Numbered from the stretch's first letter, positions 43,304-52,169 are shown. The stretch: 64,000 nt of DNA from Pseudomonas extremorientalis (GCF_001870465.1 NZ_MDGK01000017.1:248001-312000); one strand, 5' to 3'. Numbers and translations are program-made. Notes: a model not told the origin generated them from the sequence alone.

Positions 43304-44539
43304 TTATTCGCCTGACTCCATTTCTTGAAAGGCAGCATGCAACGCTTCCGGATTTTGAAATGCCTTGTTATCAAGAAGACGATGTGCAGATCCGTATTCC
43401 AGCTGCTGGATGTTCATGAAGCATACGGGGCCACCTGATAAAAATCTAATAGCTTCCTTATGTGACGGAAGTTGGGGAGTGTCGGAGTTATAGTCTTCGA
43501 TTGATTGTTCGCGCATTTCCCTCTCCCAGTGATAGGAGTCGTCAGCATCGATGTTCACTCCATGCTGCAGGGTACATCCTACGTCCTCTCTGACATAGGG
43601 TTTTTTGCCCTGCGCTGTGAGGCGTTTAGCGAACATGAATATGAGAGGCGAACGGTCGTTGTTGATTTCTGGGATGTGTACAACCAGAGCATCTAAACAA
43701 AACTGATATTTGGTTCGAATATCCACGGCATGGATCGTGAGGATATCGTCTTCTGCTAGGCTTACAATTTGTGCATGACCGGAGTTGTGCATATTTACAA
43801 AGTCACAACCATACCGGATTTCGCTTCCCTGTATTTGCTCCAGTATAGCGTAAGCCTTTTTTGGATCTTTGATTAGAAAAGTGCTCGGAGCGGTCACATT
43901 TTTAAGATTATTAGATTGCAGCACATCAATTAAACGTTCAACCGTCAATCCTTTAATTTTGTTATCCAGCTCGCCGTAGACCGCTTTTGTCAGCCTATAG
44001 GCTCGATCTAACTCTGTTCGTCCCTGCCCTTTTAGGTAGGGTTCTCCGATCAAAGGGCCAAAAAAATCATCCAGCTCTGTCAAAAATTTTATTAGGATTC
44101 TTGCTACTTCAATTTCCCTCAAAAGCACAGCGCTATGAGTAATGCTATTCCGCCATGCCTCAACCTTTTTTAGAGTCTTGACAAACCGTTCATCCATATG
44201 AATGCCGCAGATATCCTTTAGGCGCTCGATAGACTCCTTAAATGTTACGGTATGTAAGCCTTCGTACTCATAGAGCTCTTTAATGATTCCCTCTCGTCGG
44301 CTTTTATAAGCTTCTTTGAGTTTTGAAATGTCGGTAAAGAGCAGGATCTCATTTTTTTCTTTGAGAGAGTATTTGAATAAGATTTCAACACCATGTTGGA
44401 TTGATAGGACTGAGTCTTTTAGTGCTGAGAATCTTTCTGTGTCGCCGGCCTTTTCGGCTAATAATTTCTCATATCTACCCAAGTGGACGTAACCTTTGCG
44501 AAGGGAGTCAAGCCCATTGTCTATCAACGAAATCTTCAT
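43304..44539 (-). CDS. HEPN-domain protein (Rx4H), putative RNase effector
   Basis: A 411-residue protein. The N-terminal 140 residues look like a HEPN domain: the helix SVLSIQHGVEILFKYSLKEK is followed by a long helix ending in the catalytic-type motif Arg130-NSIT-His135 (AWRNSITHSAVL), the Rx4-6H motif of HEPN ribonucleases. The C-terminal 270 residues, with no match I know, may sense or regulate. AGGAACG lies before the ATG. A+T-rich codon use sets it apart from its neighbours. Cluster partners are DUF2971 downstream and an unknown protein and a membrane nuclease upstream. Confidence 0.75.
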   Translation of the reverse strand: MKISLIDNGLDSLRKGYVHLGRYEKLLAEKAGDTERFSALKDSVLSIQHGVEILFKYSLKEKNEILLFTDISKLKEAYKSRREGIIKELYEYEGLHTVTFKESIERLKDICGIHMDERFVKTLKKVEAWRNSITHSAVLLREIEVARILIKFLTELDDFFGPLIGEPYLKGQGRTELDRAYRLTKAVYGELDNKIKGLTVERLIDVLQSNNLKNVTAPSTFLIKDPKKAYAILEQIQGSEIRYGCDFVNMHNSGHAQIVSLAEDDILTIHAVDIRTKYQFCLDALVVHIPEINNDRSPLIFMFAKRLTAQGKKPYVREDVGCTLQHGVNIDADDSYHWEREMREQSIEDYNSDTPQLPSHKEAIRFLSGGPVCFMNIQQLEYGSAHRLLDNKAFQNPEALHAAFQEMESGE

Positions 44540-44788
44540 GTGGCGTTCCTGATTTTCGATATTTTCAAACTACAAGCCTGTACAGCTTGAAGCAAGAAAG
44601 CAACCACAGCACGGAGGTGCAGGCGCATCCGGATGCGTTGTGGATGGAAGTCCAATCGGCCAACACTACAGGGGGGCATAGTTAATGACTGCCAGACCCG
44701 TGAGGCGCTCCCCAAAATTTTCAATGACTCATTACTCTCATTCAGCGTCTTACAACGGCTGTCTTCCTGACTAACCTGACTTCATCAC

Positions 44789-45265
44789 CTATTGCGAGCT
44801 TAGCCAAGCTTCCACTTTTTGCAGCCTGTTCAATTCCGAAAGCTTGGGCTTGCCAAGATTCAGTATTCCAAGCAGCCGCTGCGTAGCCTCAGGGGAAGGG
44901 AACCATTCCGCGACTTCTACGTTGCAGTATCTTGAATCGCTCAACGACCATTTCACGATCATGTCTGCAGCAGCTCTGTAGTGGTCAGCCATGAAGAGCT
45001 TTTTGTCCACTATGGGCCATCCACGCTTCCTGAGCTGTTCGGTCACGTCAGTGATGCCCGTGTCACCAAAAAACGCATCGGTGTCTGGGTAGTGAATCCC
45101 TGCTAGCGACACTTTAGCAACGCCCGAATCTCGGTCGAAGTAAGACAGGAAATGCCAACCACCAGTGATACATCCTGGCTGGGGGAAATTGATTGCGGCC
45201 TTGCCAGTTATGTAGTGCCGACGAGAAACGCGTTTTAGGTCAAAATCAAAGAGCGGTTGCGTCAT
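44789..45265 (-). CDS. Hypothetical protein
   Basis: A 158-residue protein with GAGG before the ATG. Segments such as PGCITGGWHFLSYFDRDSG and HYRAAADMIVKW have no family match I can name. It follows the membrane nuclease gene by about 70 bp on the same strand, so it is probably co-transcribed, and it precedes the HEPN gene by 249 bp. A candidate accessory protein of that cluster. Confidence 0.65.
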   Translation of the reverse strand: MTQPLFDFDLKRVSRRHYITGKAAINFPQPGCITGGWHFLSYFDRDSGVAKVSLAGIHYPDTDAFFGDTGITDVTEQLRKRGWPIVDKKLFMADHYRAAADMIVKWSLSDSRYCNVEVAEWFPSPEATQRLLGILNLGKPKLSELNRLQKVEAWLSSQ

Positions 45266-45334
45266 GTAGCATGCCTCTGTGCGCCAGTGCTACCAAAAGC
45301 AGTGCCTCGGTAAGCAAGAGCCTGACTGCTCATC

Positions 45335-46753
45335 TCAGGCGTTTGGTACAGCGGAGGCCCTGATGGCTTCCTCATCCTTGCGGAACCTTATTCCGGCATC
45401 CTTAACATAGACGCCGCATTCAATTAGCTCACTCACGTCCTCGTGCTTGCCAAGAAATGATGCTCGAATCCCCTTGAGCAAAACGTGGGCATATCGGGCA
45501 TCTTCAATCATGGTGTCCATTTCGCCTGATATTGTTATCCCTCGTGAGCTCAAATTCTTCACAGCAGACAGAGTGAAAGGCTGCTGTGGCTCCTCCATTC
45601 GATACTGGTGGCGCTGCTTCAGCAGTTCGCTTAACTGATGCGCGTCACTCAACATCTGTTCTGATAGGCCACTGCGGTTACTTTGCCGAGCTGCGACCAG
45701 CACATTTGCCTGCATGGATTGAAGCCCAGGCAGGATAAAGTCGCGGAGGATAAAGTAGAACTCCAGCTGCCGGTTCATCGCATCGTCAGCAGGCTTGCGC
45801 AGCCGCTTCAGGCGTTCAGCGGACGCGTCAGAATTGTTTGGAATGCACAATGCCTTCTGGCTATCCCTGATGCCCTGTTCAAAAAAATCAGTCATCTGAT
45901 TGGCTATCAATCCTTGTCGATAATCCTCTCGCAAAAGATCGAGCAGCACATCCAGCTGATTAATCGCAGCAATATCAATCTTCAAACTGGCGTGCTGCAC
46001 CTGATGCTCCATTGCATTCAGAGTCCTTTCCACAGGAACGATGCAAAATTGCTGAAAAGAATATGAGAAGGCAAAGGTCTCTTTGTCCAGCATCCCTAGG
46101 CAACCCTCATAGATCTGAATCAACCGATCATTCAGATCCATATACTCAGTGAGGCCCTCGACAGTCGCTTGGTTCATCTGTGCTGTATCGGCTTGATAGG
46201 TAAGGTACTTATGAGTTCCCACGACGGCAGCTACGAAAAAGCAGCTAGCCAACCCGACCCTGAGGAACCAGCCACGAAAAGAAATCTTCGGTTTGTAGTC
46301 AGGATAAAATGACTCCTGGAGCGAGGCGTTCTCTTGAATCACAGCTTCAAGCGCCCCCCAGCCCCATACGTCCACTGTTCCCTTTCCAACGATAGCTCGC
46401 TCTTCCGTGAGCTCTAAGGCACGATTGGTCAGGTGCTTGTCATGCGGACTGGTGGTAAGGATGAAGAAGTGATCGATCTTGAACGGAAAGTCTTCTGTTT
46501 CGAGAACCGCCTGGTTTACCTGAGCCAGGGTCAGATTTTTGCCGAGGTTATCATTTCGTCCCTTGCACTGAACGGCGATGAGAGAACCATTTTTGAGGCG
46601 ACAATACAGATCCACGCCATGCTGCCGTTGGCCTTCCCGACCGTACTGATCGAACCTGCTTTTAAAGACGCAACTCATCACTGCTAAAGACAGACGCTCG
46701 AATTGCTTCCAGTCTGCGGGACGTCGGTAGGTCGAGGCATGTGGTGCGGTCAT
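45335..46753 (-). CDS. Membrane-anchored Mrr-like nuclease
   Basis: A 472-residue protein from the ATG at 46753 (AAGG just upstream; frame open to 46813). Residues 10-110 form an Mrr-like endonuclease domain: YGREGQRQHGVDLYCRL (Asp48) and LIAVQCKGR (Gln62-Cys-Lys64). One membrane helix follows (about 163-182, FLRVGLASCFFVAAVVG). The C-terminal 290 residues are helical, probably coiled, and unknown. A nuclease fixed to the membrane suits an effector acting on incoming DNA, or on the chromosome at the envelope. It heads a minus-strand cluster with an unknown, a HEPN and a DUF2971 gene, and diverges from a RES gene. Confidence 0.75.
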   Translation of the reverse strand: MTAPHASTYRRPADWKQFERLSLAVMSCVFKSRFDQYGREGQRQHGVDLYCRLKNGSLIAVQCKGRNDNLGKNLTLAQVNQAVLETEDFPFKIDHFFILTTSPHDKHLTNRALELTEERAIVGKGTVDVWGWGALEAVIQENASLQESFYPDYKPKISFRGWFLRVGLASCFFVAAVVGTHKYLTYQADTAQMNQATVEGLTEYMDLNDRLIQIYEGCLGMLDKETFAFSYSFQQFCIVPVERTLNAMEHQVQHASLKIDIAAINQLDVLLDLLREDYRQGLIANQMTDFFEQGIRDSQKALCIPNNSDASAERLKRLRKPADDAMNRQLEFYFILRDFILPGLQSMQANVLVAARQSNRSGLSEQMLSDAHQLSELLKQRHQYRMEEPQQPFTLSAVKNLSSRGITISGEMDTMIEDARYAHVLLKGIRASFLGKHEDVSELIECGVYVKDAGIRFRKDEEAIRASAVPNA

Positions 46754-46954
46754 AACCTTAAAATCAACTCCATTTGTCAGTGCTAATGCTATGAAGCCAT
46801 GGTGTTGCAACACCTAGTGGCTAAGCAGCCCAAGTCTACACGTGGTCTCCAACGGGCTCCTTGAGGGCAGAGCCTATGGGCCGCAGGTTTCCATCGAGCC
46901 GAGCGTCTATGTTGACTTAGAATCACCGTCAACTGAATTGCTGAGCACAGCCAC

Positions 46955-48247
46955 ATGGATGAAGACCTGATCTGCCACAAATGCTTGAACGAAGCCTATC
47001 TCATTGGGTTGATCAGGCGAACCGGCATGACTGCGGAGTGCTCGTTCTGCCTAATAAAAAGGCGTAAGGCTATCCCATTCGACGCCCTGATCACCATGGT
47101 CGACGATGTCCTCCAGAAGTATTGCCATCCTGGAGCGATATACGATCATTACGATGACAATGGGAAACGCTCTGAAACAGAGCAGGCTGGCGACCCCCTT
47201 ATTTTTCATGTCGCAGAATTACTTGGTTTGGATGAGGACGACCCCGTTGTCGAGCGTGTTCTCTGCGACCTCAACGAAAGCTCCCATTACGACATCATTC
47301 AGGGAGGTGAAGCGAGGTACAGCGATGATGAAAACTATGAGTGGAGAGTGATTCGACCAAGAGAAGCAGAAGCTCGATGGCTGAATTTTCAGAACGAAAT
47401 GAAGCATGGAAATCGATTTTTTAGTCAGCATGCCAAGGATTTTCTGGACTGGCTGTTTCGAGGGCTCTCATCCTTCAAAAGCCCTGATGGCTCGATGTCC
47501 GTTATTAGAGAGCTTGTCGACGAACAGATCTTTCGTGCCAGGCGCTGTGATTCCCTTGCAGAATACGACTCTATCATTAGCAAGCCTGCTGCAGAACTAG
47601 GCCCTCCACCCAAGGAGGCCGCTGGTGCTGGCCGAATGAACCCTAAAGGCTTGGCTGCATTTTATGGAGCCTTTGATCGAAAAACATGTGTTGCCGAGCT
47701 TCGCCCGCCAGTAGGAGGACGAGTCGTTAGCGGCGAATTCAAGCTCACAAGGCCCGTTCGCGTCCTGGATTTCATCGCATTGGATGAAGCCTACGAAGCG
47801 AGGCCGTTGAGTGCCTTTGAAGCAAGCTATGAAGAGCAAATGGGTCGGCGCATCTTCCTGAAAACGCTCCACGCAAAAATCACCGTACCAGTGCTTCCGA
47901 ACCAGGAACACGAATACTTGGCTACCCAAGTCATGGCGGAGTACCTAGCTACGCAGTTCGACCCGCCGCTCGACGGTGTACTGTTCGAATCCGCTCAAGT
48001 GCGGAAAGGCACTAACCTGACCCTTTTTAATCATGCGGTGGTGGCTTCACTCGAGCCTCGAACTGCTTTCACGAAACTAGATGATTTGCTCAGCAGCCCC
48101 CCATCGCAGACGCCTGCGATTGAGTACGTTCCTGACACGCTGGTCAGGCATAAGGTTTGTCGTGTCAGATTCATAACGGAAGACCTCCAGCGCGAGGATG
48201 GTCAGCCAGAGTCCGACGAGTATTATGACGACTGGGATGATTACTAA
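46955..48247 (+). CDS. Zinc-finger/HEPN-RES N-terminal plus RES-domain protein
   Basis: A 430-residue protein. The N-terminus has two CxxC pairs (Cys7/Cys10 and Cys29/Cys32), then a helical region, matching the HEPN/RES N-terminal domain 1 arrangement. The C-terminal RES domain has the expected Arg227 (GAGRMNPKG), Tyr237 (AAFYGAFD) and Glu248 (VAELRPP) in order. Classic RES toxins are NAD-degrading or ADP-ribosylating and paired with Xre-type antitoxins. No such antitoxin adjoins it, so this fused form is more likely a stand-alone effector of the defence island. Confidence 0.8.
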   Translation: MDEDLICHKCLNEAYLIGLIRRTGMTAECSFCLIKRRKAIPFDALITMVDDVLQKYCHPGAIYDHYDDNGKRSETEQAGDPLIFHVAELLGLDEDDPVVERVLCDLNESSHYDIIQGGEARYSDDENYEWRVIRPREAEARWLNFQNEMKHGNRFFSQHAKDFLDWLFRGLSSFKSPDGSMSVIRELVDEQIFRARRCDSLAEYDSIISKPAAELGPPPKEAAGAGRMNPKGLAAFYGAFDRKTCVAELRPPVGGRVVSGEFKLTRPVRVLDFIALDEAYEARPLSAFEASYEEQMGRRIFLKTLHAKITVPVLPNQEHEYLATQVMAEYLATQFDPPLDGVLFESAQVRKGTNLTLFNHAVVASLEPRTAFTKLDDLLSSPPSQTPAIEYVPDTLVRHKVCRVRFITEDLQREDGQPESDEYYDDWDDY

Positions 48248-48383
48248 AGGCTATGTACGCTGACGTAGGTGTTAAAAGATGCGCGGCTGCGGCAGTCGTC
48301 GTGGCCGAAGAAAACCTACCGCTAGAGAGCCTTCAGCAGTTTCTCAAGGGTCACCATACAGCATTAAGAACAAGGGAATTAAC

Positions 48384-48434
48384 ATGGTAACCACCAAGCC
48401 AATCAACCCCCTCCTTAAAGGAGTTGCCAGTTGA
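48384..48434 (+). CDS. Leader peptide ORF upstream of ptuA
   Basis: A 16-codon ORF (MVTTKPINPLLKGVAS) with AAGGGA six bases before its ATG. Its TGA stop (48432-48434) overlaps the TTG start of ptuA in the tetranucleotide TTGA. Its last codons cover a small hairpin CTCCT-TAA-AGGAG that holds the ptuA ribosome site. Translation of the leader would open that hairpin, so the leader may control ptuA expression. Too short to judge by coding bias. Confidence 0.5.
   Translation: MVTTKPINPLLKGVAS
48410..48424 (+). promoter_or_regulatory. Shine-Dalgarno-sequestering hairpin of ptuA
   Basis: CTCCT (48411-48415) pairs with AGGAG (48419-48423), which is the ribosome site 7 nt before the TTG start. The three-nucleotide loop is TAA. 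The stem is short but lies wholly within the leader ORF. Confidence 0.45.
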
Positions 48435-49831
48435 AAATCAAGCATATCTCAGTGACTAACTATCGAGGTCTAGAGTGCTTTGATATGAGATTCGAAAAAG
48501 ACATAACAATTATAGTTGGAGAGAATGGCAGCGGAAAGAGCTCCGTCGTTAGCGCAGTAAAACTATTACTGTGGGCATATGTTAAAAGCTATGGAAAGGA
48601 TATCAGGCGAGGTGCTGTGCCTACAATTAAGGCGGAGGACGTTCTTTCTAAACATGGCCAACAACTATATCCTTGCTCGGTAAGAGCTGAACCTTGGTTT
48701 TCCGAAGATGGTGTTTTTCAGCGAGACTGGGATGACATTGATGAAATACACGACGCCGATGATTTTGATGTAGATGAATTCGCTCTCGATTGGTCTGAGA
48801 TGTATCAGATAAGCTGCTCTCTAAATAATAGCGGAGGGAAGTGCAAATGGAAAAATGTTTCAATGGTAGCGTATCACGCAGCCTCGAAGAGCATGGATGC
48901 GATATGGGCAGACATACAAAAGCTAACCGGTCAAGAAAATGACACACCAAATCTTCCTGTAATTGCATTTTACGGGACGAATAGGCTATGGAAAAAAAAT
49001 GCCGGTCGGCGTAGTATCCATAGGGAAATCCCTAGACTTGCTGGTTACGATGGAGCAGTCAATGTAACCACTAGCTTTATGGGGTTCAGCTATTTTGTCG
49101 GTAATCTTTTTTCTTCCGTATATGCAGGTCTTTTTGACAAGAACTATGCAACCATACTTTGGCTTGGTGTCAGAGATACAGTAAAAAATGTTACCGGCTG
49201 GAAATTAATACTGCCCCGTAAAGGTGAAAGCGAATTATATTTCGAGCAGAGTGGTGCAGGGAAGCTTAAACTTTCCCAGCTCGGGGATGGGGCTCGGGGA
49301 TTGATTCAAATGGTGGGTGATTTGGCTTGCAGGTGCGCATTATTAAACCCCCACTTCGGTGCTAAGGCGGCGGAGAAGACGGATGGAATAGTTCTGATTG
49401 ACGAGATTGACTTACATCTTCATCCAGCTTGGCAGCAAACAATTCTCAACGATCTTAAGCAAGCTTTCCCATGCATTCAATTTATAGTTACGACTCATAG
49501 CCCGCAGGTATTAAGCACGGTACGTCGCGACAATATACGCATCTTGGGACGAGACAGTACAAATCGGGTTGTAGCAGGAAAGCCATATGCGCAAAGTTAT
49601 GGTGAGCCCGCCGGGGATGTACTCCAGGGAGTGATGCTGGTTGACCCGCTGCCTCCAGTTCCAGAGAGAGTAGAACTGCAGCACCTGACCTCATTAGTGG
49701 AACAAGGTTATTATGACAAACCTGAGGCCGTTCTGTTGATGACTAATCTGAGCCAGGTCTTGGGTGAAAAACACCCTCAGTTGCTCCGTCTCCAACGGAG
49801 TATTTTTCGTCAGCGGGCTCTTAGTCAATGA
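48431..49831 (+). CDS. ptuA: Septu defence ATPase PtuA
   Basis: A 466-residue ABC/SMC-like ATPase with Walker A GENGSGKSS (residues 30-38), signature LSQLGDGARG (281-290), Walker B GIVLIDEIDLHLHP (319-332) and H-loop TTHSPQ (354-359). The start is a rare TTG with AAAGGAG at ideal spacing. It overlaps the next gene by ATGA and forms with it the Septu pair: PtuA binds and controls the PtuB nuclease. No reverse transcriptase or retron RNA is seen nearby, so this is stand-alone Septu. Base composition is markedly A+T-richer than its flanks. Confidence 0.88.
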   Translation: MKIKHISVTNYRGLECFDMRFEKDITIIVGENGSGKSSVVSAVKLLLWAYVKSYGKDIRRGAVPTIKAEDVLSKHGQQLYPCSVRAEPWFSEDGVFQRDWDDIDEIHDADDFDVDEFALDWSEMYQISCSLNNSGGKCKWKNVSMVAYHAASKSMDAIWADIQKLTGQENDTPNLPVIAFYGTNRLWKKNAGRRSIHREIPRLAGYDGAVNVTTSFMGFSYFVGNLFSSVYAGLFDKNYATILWLGVRDTVKNVTGWKLILPRKGESELYFEQSGAGKLKLSQLGDGARGLIQMVGDLACRCALLNPHFGAKAAEKTDGIVLIDEIDLHLHPAWQQTILNDLKQAFPCIQFIVTTHSPQVLSTVRRDNIRILGRDSTNRVVAGKPYAQSYGEPAGDVLQGVMLVDPLPPVPERVELQHLTSLVEQGYYDKPEAVLLMTNLSQVLGEKHPQLLRLQRSIFRQRALSQ

Positions 49832-50529
49832 GATATATAGCTAAGTCTCAGCAAGGCTATCACCAACTTAAACACATTAATAATCCCCCTCCCGAATCCT
49901 CAAAGGAGGCAGGGCGCAGGTGGAGTGGATTCAAAAACAAATCCGCACTCCTTGATGCGTTACTGGAGGAGCAGTTTAAAATATGCTGCTATAGTGAGCT
50001 TAGGGCTGAAAATTATGGGTACGGCTATCATGTGGAGCATGTTTTAAATAAAAGCCAATACCCAAGGCTTACATTTGAATACGCAAATCTTGCAGCAAGC
50101 GCACTTAGTAGCAGTGATCTTTGCTCAATAAGCAACGCCTGTAGTAGAGCTGCATTTGGCGGGCATGCAATAGGCAAGTCACAAACCGTGGACAAGAAGC
50201 TTTTTATCACTCCGCACAAGCCAGGCTGTGAAAGATTTTTTTACTACTTGTCCAATGGCGAGGTAGTTCCTGCTATAGGGTTAAATACGCTTGACTCTGC
50301 TCGGGCAAAATACACTATCGAATGCCTAAACCTGAACAGCCAGTTTCTAGTTCGAGAACGCAAATCTTGGTGGAACGAACTAAACGATTTAATTATTGAT
50401 GCGCTTCCGGATGGCTATGCAATCCAAAGGCTAGCCGACCTATATATTGGAAAATCTAGCGGAGCTATTTACTCATTCTACAGCATGAGCCTTCAAATGT
50501 TCGGGAAAGTTGGCAAAGGCGTGAAATGA
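49828..50529 (+). CDS. ptuB: Septu HNH-type nuclease PtuB
   Basis: A 233-residue protein with an HNH-like core: FKICCYSELRAENYGYGYHVEHVLNK, including Cys53/Cys54 and the His68-x-Glu70-His71 motif. This matches the HNH nuclease of Septu and of related retron systems. Its ATG overlaps the ptuA stop codon, so it is translationally coupled. When phage infection releases it from the ATPase it is expected to cut nucleic acid. The C-terminal half has no recognised motif. Confidence 0.87.
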   Translation: MRYIAKSQQGYHQLKHINNPPPESSKEAGRRWSGFKNKSALLDALLEEQFKICCYSELRAENYGYGYHVEHVLNKSQYPRLTFEYANLAASALSSSDLCSISNACSRAAFGGHAIGKSQTVDKKLFITPHKPGCERFFYYLSNGEVVPAIGLNTLDSARAKYTIECLNLNSQFLVRERKSWWNELNDLIIDALPDGYAIQRLADLYIGKSSGAIYSFYSMSLQMFGKVGKGVK

Positions 50530-50871
50530 TCTAGTTGCAACGCAAATCAAATATAGAGAAATCACAACGCATCTCAAGGGGGGGTAAGATGTTTTAAGTT
50601 TTTAAATCACCACCCTCCTGGGGCTTAAGACTTTGATTTGTGCATTAGCTTCAGCTTTAAACTGTCGTCGACGCCCTGATGCCTTTGTAGATTAACCCCC
50701 TCATTAAAATAGCTATTTCTTCGACCTGGTTTTTTCTACAACCTTTGCTGCCGCCATACTTAAAGCGGGTCATGACACAATTGTATGCTCGCCTATTTTA
50801 GGTGTATGGCTGGGCAACTAGATAGCGACTTCTGGCTAGCCTGAATCGTCGATATCTGGCGAACTGCAGGC
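50530..50871. other. Gene-free A+T-rich interval
   Basis: No gene seen in these 342 bp. The words AAAGCGGGTCATG (about 50761-50773) and GAAGCGGGTCATG (about 42463-42475) recur in two island gaps. The ptuB transcript and the convergent XRE gene both end here, but no clear intrinsic terminator is seen. Confidence 0.35.
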
Positions 50872-51339
50872 TCAGGTATTCCAGTATTTCTGGACGGTGC
50901 TCCTGGCAAGCCCGAGCCTTTCCGCAATTGTTTTCTTGTCGAGACCTTGTGCCTTCAGGGCCCGGACACTTTCAGCATTCAACGGCTGCTTGGGTTTTCC
51001 TTGGGAACGCTTAATCAGCTTACCGCCACTGAATTGCTCCTCGACCAACTGCCACCCACCTGTCGCCTCAAACTCTCGGACTCTCAAGGCCGTGCGCTGC
51101 AATACATTCGATGGAGGCTCATTCCCCTGAGCCGCTAAGGCTAACGTGACCATGGTTAGGAGGTCGAGCCCAAGGTACTCAGCGATCTCGTCGAGCTTTT
51201 CGAGCGTCGGATTCGCTCGTGCTTGCTCAAGCATTCCAACGTAAGTCCTGTGGGTTGCCCCTGCCAGTTCGTCGTAGCTCAAGCCTTGATGAGCACGTGC
51301 TCCACGCAACGCCGCCGCTAGCGCCTCTTTCAGTTGCAT
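50872..51339 (-). CDS. XRE-family regulator, paralogue of the 41807 regulator
   Basis: A 155-residue regulator from the ATG at 51339, which has GAGGA upstream. An N-terminal XRE helix-turn-helix (LSYDELAGATHRTYVGMLEQ) and a C-terminal helix-turn-helix (LDKKTIAERLGLARSTVQKYW) flank the motif FEATGGWQLVEEQFSGGKLIKRSQGKP. The same three blocks occur in the protein at 41807-42298, so the two are paralogues within one island. Their upstream regions are also alike. It is convergent with ptuAB. Likely an autorepressor. Confidence 0.8.
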   Translation of the reverse strand: MQLKEALAAALRGARAHQGLSYDELAGATHRTYVGMLEQARANPTLEKLDEIAEYLGLDLLTMVTLALAAQGNEPPSNVLQRTALRVREFEATGGWQLVEEQFSGGKLIKRSQGKPKQPLNAESVRALKAQGLDKKTIAERLGLARSTVQKYWNT

Positions 51340-51344
51340 GAGCA

Positions 51345-51400
51345 GGATCCTCAAAACTGAGGATAGAGCCACGACGGGCACGTTTCGATAAACAGATCAT
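51345..51400 (-). promoter_or_regulatory. Promoter/operator of XRE gene, shared with the 41807 paralogue
   Basis: On the minus strand TGATCTGTTTATCGAAAC (about 51382-51399) and GGCTCTATCCTCAGTTTTG (about 51354-51372) match the blocks upstream of the 41807 regulator. A further inverted repeat, ATCATTATGAT, lies just upstream of the first block. Confidence 0.6.
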
Positions 51401-51617
51401 AATGATATTATCGTGACATATCGGTAGCTAGGCGGCTGCTTGATCACGACGGCGCGATATTCGGCATAGCATCGCAAGGGACATCTCAAGGACGCCACGC
51501 TCGTCTGATGCGTCATTGAGTCATCGCTTATGAACCGCACAAGCCCGCTTGCGTTCAGCATCGATCAGTGTCTAGCCATGACTGGGATAATTTTTGTGAA
51601 GGCAGGGATAGGTAGTA

Positions 51618-52169
51618 ATGAAGTTTGATTGCGTGAAATTTTCAGGAAAGGTTGACTACGTTCGATCTGTAAACCCCATAAGCGGTGGTCATAAAATCAA
51701 GATCAGCTTGGATGGCGCGGTGATTCCGAATCTCCAGGTCTCCAACAAGCTCTATGAAGAGCTAGAAGCAGGTGAAACTGCGACCCTCTATGGAATTTTC
51801 AACAGGAGTAAGAAAAAAGAGAAAAATCATGGAGTGCTCTACGGCCTGACCCAGCGCGGTGAGAAAATATTTGATACCAGTCAGCGGTTCAAAGTACCTG
51901 TCGCTCTTGCAGGATTTGCAGTCATCGCGTTTTGCCTGATGTTCGTAATTGGGTGGGTTCCGTCTTTGTTCGCTCTGGGACTCCTGTTTGGGCCTAACCC
52001 AGACGTGTTCTCCAACGCCACTGTGCTTGCGCTAGTGGAAGGCAGCTTGGCTGCGCTGTTTTTTCTTTGGCGCTCTCAGGTGATGCTCAGTGCAACGGCG
52101 AATCCAGAGGTTTGGGAAAGCATCGACCCTGCGACACTTTCGAGTCGCTTCAGTAAATTTCATAAGTAG
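51618..52169 (+). CDS. Small membrane protein with beta-rich N-terminal domain
   Basis: A 183-residue protein. Residues 1-95 look like a small beta-barrel domain (FSGKVDYVRSVNPISGGHKIKISL; ETATLYGIFNRSKKKEKN). Two membrane helices follow (about 98-122 and 134-154), and the C-terminus is cytoplasmic. No family is recognised. It is divergent from the XRE regulator. A membrane location next to defence genes could suit an effector or sensor, but there is no direct evidence. Confidence 0.65.
   Translation: MKFDCVKFSGKVDYVRSVNPISGGHKIKISLDGAVIPNLQVSNKLYEELEAGETATLYGIFNRSKKKEKNHGVLYGLTQRGEKIFDTSQRFKVPVALAGFAVIAFCLMFVIGWVPSLFALGLLFGPNPDVFSNATVLALVEGSLAALFFLWRSQVMLSATANPEVWESIDPATLSSRFSKFHK

Noticed and set aside
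48431..50529. ptuAB as part of a retron
   Set aside because: No reverse transcriptase gene or msr/msd-like inverted repeat is found within several kb on either side.
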